Shown: positions 32,547 to 34,254 of the stretch, piece by piece
Position numbering within the stretch: the first letter of the stretch is position 1
How the letters are laid out: every line of letters starts with the position of its first letter
Assembly: GCA_002729695.1 (NCBI GenBank)
Contig: PBYQ01000029.1
Span: 1-34,254, forward strand
From: Citromicrobium sp.
GTDB taxonomy: Bacteria; Pseudomonadota; Alphaproteobacteria; Sphingomonadales; Sphingomonadaceae
Direction of reading: 5' to 3'
DNA: 34,254 bases
Translations under genes and position numbers: made by a program
Notes under the pieces: model-generated
Database searches by the model: none
Seen by the model: the letters and a program-made list of their open reading frames with translations, nothing else
What the model was told of the DNA's origin: nothing

Positions 32547-32874
32547 CGCGTCTTTCCTAAACGTGGAACATGCACCCGTAAGAGCCCCCAACGGTCGGCA
32601 GGCGGGTTTGTGCCCGACCTGAAATGGCAGGGCGTGTCCGTCGCGATGTGCCGCTGTCCTACAGCCCTGCCTTCGTGGCATGGTCTGCGCATGAGCGATC
32701 GCACCTTCTCGACCCGTTCCACGCGCGCCGATTTCGCCGCGATCCGGGTGGAGGGTTTTTTCGCCCCTGGACACTGTGTCAGCTGTGTCAGGGATCGGAT
32801 TGGCGCGTCTCCGCGTGCGCTCTGGCGCAACTTGCCACTGGCCAAGCCGGTGCCTGCTCGGCATAGGCGGCGCC
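32547..32874. other. 328-bp divergent intergenic region between sulfotransferase gene and serS
   Basis: No convincing gene. It holds an inverted repeat GGTCGG...CCGACC (32593-32619) in the sulfotransferase leader, CAGGGC...GCCCTG (32628-32669), a GGGTTTTTT run (32749-32760 area) and a 9-bp tandem repeat CTGTGTCAG x2 (32774-32791). Promoters for both genes are expected here, but I cannot place them. No T-box-like structure is evident before serS. Confidence 0.6.
32774..32791. repeat. Tandem 9-bp direct repeat in the serS leader
   Basis: CTGTGTCAG is repeated twice without spacing, 83 bases before the serS ATG. It may be a regulator site or chance. Confidence 0.5.
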
Positions 32875-34158
32875 ATGCACGACATCGCCATGATCCGCCA
32901 GGAACCCGAAGCCTTCGACGCCGGTCTCGCACGCCGCGGGGCCGACCCCGTTGCCGCAAAACTGCTCGACCTCGATAGCCGCCGCCGCGCGGTGCTGACC
33001 GAACTGCAGGAGGCGCAGAACCGCCGCAACGCCGCCTCGAAGGCGATCGGTCAGGCCATGGGCAAGGGCGATACCGAAGAAGCCGATCGGCTCAAGGCGG
33101 AAGTGACCGAGCTGAAGGCGACCACCCTGCCCCGACTGGAAGAGCAGGCGCGGACCATCGGCGGCGAGCTCGACGAACTGCTCGCTGGCATTCCCAACCT
33201 GCCCGCCGACGATGTGCCCGATGGTGCGGGCGAGGACGAGAATGTCGAACTGAGCAGCTGGGGCGAAAAACGCGCGTTCGACTTCCAGCCGCGCGAACAC
33301 GCCGATATCGGCCCCTATCTGGGGCTCGATTTCGAGATCGGTGCCGACATCGCCGGTGCCCGTTTCACCTTCCTGCGCGGACAGATCGCCCGCCTGCACC
33401 GCGCGCTCGGCCAGTTCATGCTCGACCGGCAGACGACCCAGAACGAGTACCTCGAATGCAACCCGCCGCTGCTGGTGCGCGACGAGGCGCTGTTTGGCAC
33501 CGGGCAATTGCCCAAGTTTGCCGAGGACCTGTTCCACACTACCGACGGCCGCTGGCTGATCCCCACCGCCGAAGTCAGCCTGACAAATGCGGTACGCGGC
33601 AAGATCGTCGAGGAAGGCGACCTGCCGCTGCGCATGACCGCGCTCACCCAGTGCTTCCGCTCCGAAGCGGGCGCGGCGGGCAAGGACACGCGCGGCTTCA
33701 TCCGTCAGCACCAGTTCGAAAAGGTCGAGCTGGTCAGCATCGTGCGCCCCGAAGATAGCGAAGCGGAGCACGAGCGGATGACGCAGTGCGCCGAGGGCAT
33801 CCTGCAGGCGCTCGGCCTGACCTACCGCAAGATGCTGCTGTGCACCGGCGACATGGGCTTCGGCGCGCGCAAGACCTACGATCTGGAAGTCTGGCTGCCC
33901 GGCCAAGGCGCTTACCGCGAGATTTCCAGCTGCTCGAACACCGGCGATTTCCAGGCCCGGCGGATGAACGCACGCTACCGTCCCGAAAGCGGGGAGACCA
34001 AGACGGCCTTCGTCCACACGCTCAACGGATCGGGCCTCGCCGTGGGCCGCACGCTGGTGGCGGTACTGGAGAATTACCAGAACGAAGACGGCAGCGTCGA
34101 CGTGCCCGAGGCGCTGCATCCGTATATGGGCGGGCTGACCAAGCTGAGCCCCGAGTGA
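32875..34158 (+). CDS. serS: Seryl-tRNA synthetase
   Basis: Charges tRNA-Ser (and tRNA-Sec where present) with serine. The 427 residues comprise an N-terminal coiled coil (about 25-105; [37 protein letters not shown]) that grips the tRNA long variable arm, followed by the class II catalytic core. Motif 2 is [21 protein letters not shown] with HQFEKVEL. Motif 3 is [19 protein letters not shown]. Residues [11 protein letters not shown] match the serine/ATP pocket. The frame is open 33 codons upstream, but the ATG at 32875 gives the family start [14 protein letters not shown], preceded by AGGCGG. It is downstream of a 328-bp divergent region and followed by a palindromic repeat. Confidence 0.97.
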   Translation: MHDIAMIRQEPEAFDAGLARRGADPVAAKLLDLDSRRRAVLTELQEAQNRRNAASKAIGQAMGKGDTEEADRLKAEVTELKATTLPRLEEQARTIGGELDELLAGIPNLPADDVPDGAGEDENVELSSWGEKRAFDFQPREHADIGPYLGLDFEIGADIAGARFTFLRGQIARLHRALGQFMLDRQTTQNEYLECNPPLLVRDEALFGTGQLPKFAEDLFHTTDGRWLIPTAEVSLTNAVRGKIVEEGDLPLRMTALTQCFRSEAGAAGKDTRGFIRQHQFEKVELVSIVRPEDSEAEHERMTQCAEGILQALGLTYRKMLLCTGDMGFGARKTYDLEVWLPGQGAYREISSCSNTGDFQARRMNARYRPESGETKTAFVHTLNGSGLAVGRTLVAVLENYQNEDGSVDVPEALHPYMGGLTKLSPE

Positions 34159-34167
34159 CCACCTTAC

Positions 34168-34189
34168 CCTCCCCCTTTAAAGGGGGAGG
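34168..34189. repeat. Perfect 22-bp GC-rich palindrome, REP-like, after serS
   Basis: Centred on CCCTTTAAAGGG with G/C-rich arms, and flanked by an outer imperfect pair ACCACC (34158-34163) and GGTGGT (34199-34204). From memory, similar ACCCTCCCCCTTTAAAGGGG-type palindromes are scattered after genes in sphingomonad and Caulobacter genomes. It could serve as the serS transcription end, although no T tract follows. Confidence 0.7.
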
Positions 34190-34227
34190 TCGGGAGGGGG
34201 TGGTGCGCCAGCCACTACCCGTCCCGG

Positions 34228-34254
34228 CCCCCCCCCCCCCCCCCCCCCCCCCCC
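34228..34254. other. 27-base C homopolymer at the window end
   Basis: The last 27 bases are uninterrupted C. A homopolymer of this length at a sequence edge, in otherwise complex DNA, looks like a sequencing or assembly artefact rather than genomic sequence. Confidence 0.75.

Noticed and set aside
32692..32874. Open frame starting [15 protein letters not shown] before serS
   Set aside because: It runs out of frame into serS, becomes Arg/His-rich, and has no recognised domain. Probably leader DNA.
1..34254. CRISPR arrays, insertion sequences, integrases or attachment sites
   Set aside because: No repeat-spacer pattern, transposase or recombinase frame was seen. The tRNA genes are not next to the reaction-centre module and show no duplicated 3' ends, so transfer of the module cannot be shown from mobile-element marks.

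Overview
The window is GC-rich alphaproteobacterial chromosome, most likely Sphingomonadales, family Erythrobacteraceae. The evidence is the style of the housekeeping genes (trigger factor, Der, PyrB with a PyrC-like partner, SerRS, bacterioferritin), a large TonB-dependent receptor paired with a lipoprotein and a sulfotransferase-like gene, and genes for an aerobic anoxygenic phototroph reaction centre. From memory, Citromicrobium strains carry a complete photosynthesis gene cluster plus a second, incomplete one made only of pufLMC and puhCBA. This window matches the incomplete one, so Citromicrobium is my best guess. I could not test that here.

Layout. 1-5.1 kb: 5' part of trigger factor, tRNA-Leu, a small unknown ORF, a DUF3297 protein, a secreted CHAP protein, der coupled to a DUF2721 membrane protein, and a bfd-bfr iron-storage unit with two Fur-box-like palindromes upstream of bfd. 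5.1-11.2 kb: a DUF418 membrane protein coupled to a small lipoprotein, then two SPOR-domain envelope proteins flanking an orphan ParA-type ATPase and a protein with a possible ribbon-helix-helix tail. 11.2-15.7 kb: pyrB followed by a dihydroorotase homologue that has lost its metal ligands, then sppA and tRNA-Val. 15.8-17.8 kb: a GST-like gene overlapping trhO, and a degenerate HNH-type gene.

17.9-23.0 kb is the most distinctive part. pufL-pufM-pufC on the plus strand converge on puhA-puhB-puhC on the minus strand, 72 bp apart. Together they encode all four reaction-centre polypeptides (L, M, H and tetraheme cytochrome C) and two assembly factors. No antenna genes (pufBA), lhaA, bacteriochlorophyll or carotenoid genes are present. 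Both transcription units are preceded by an 18-bp TGTC-N10-GACA palindrome, which fits the PpsR/CrtJ operator TGT-N12-ACA. This suggests the module is wired into the regulation of a pigment cluster elsewhere in the genome. The L and M subunits carry the Asn-L213/Asp-M44 pair known from Blastochloris viridis, and Gln instead of Glu at L104.

23.1-26.3 kb: five tightly packed minus-strand genes for small exported, cysteine-containing proteins, one with Sel1-like repeats. 26.5-31.0 kb: a lipoprotein gene followed by a TonB-dependent receptor, ending in a clear terminator. 31.2-34.2 kb: a sulfotransferase-family gene divergent from serS, then a long palindromic repeat and a terminal 27-base C run that looks like a contig-end artefact.
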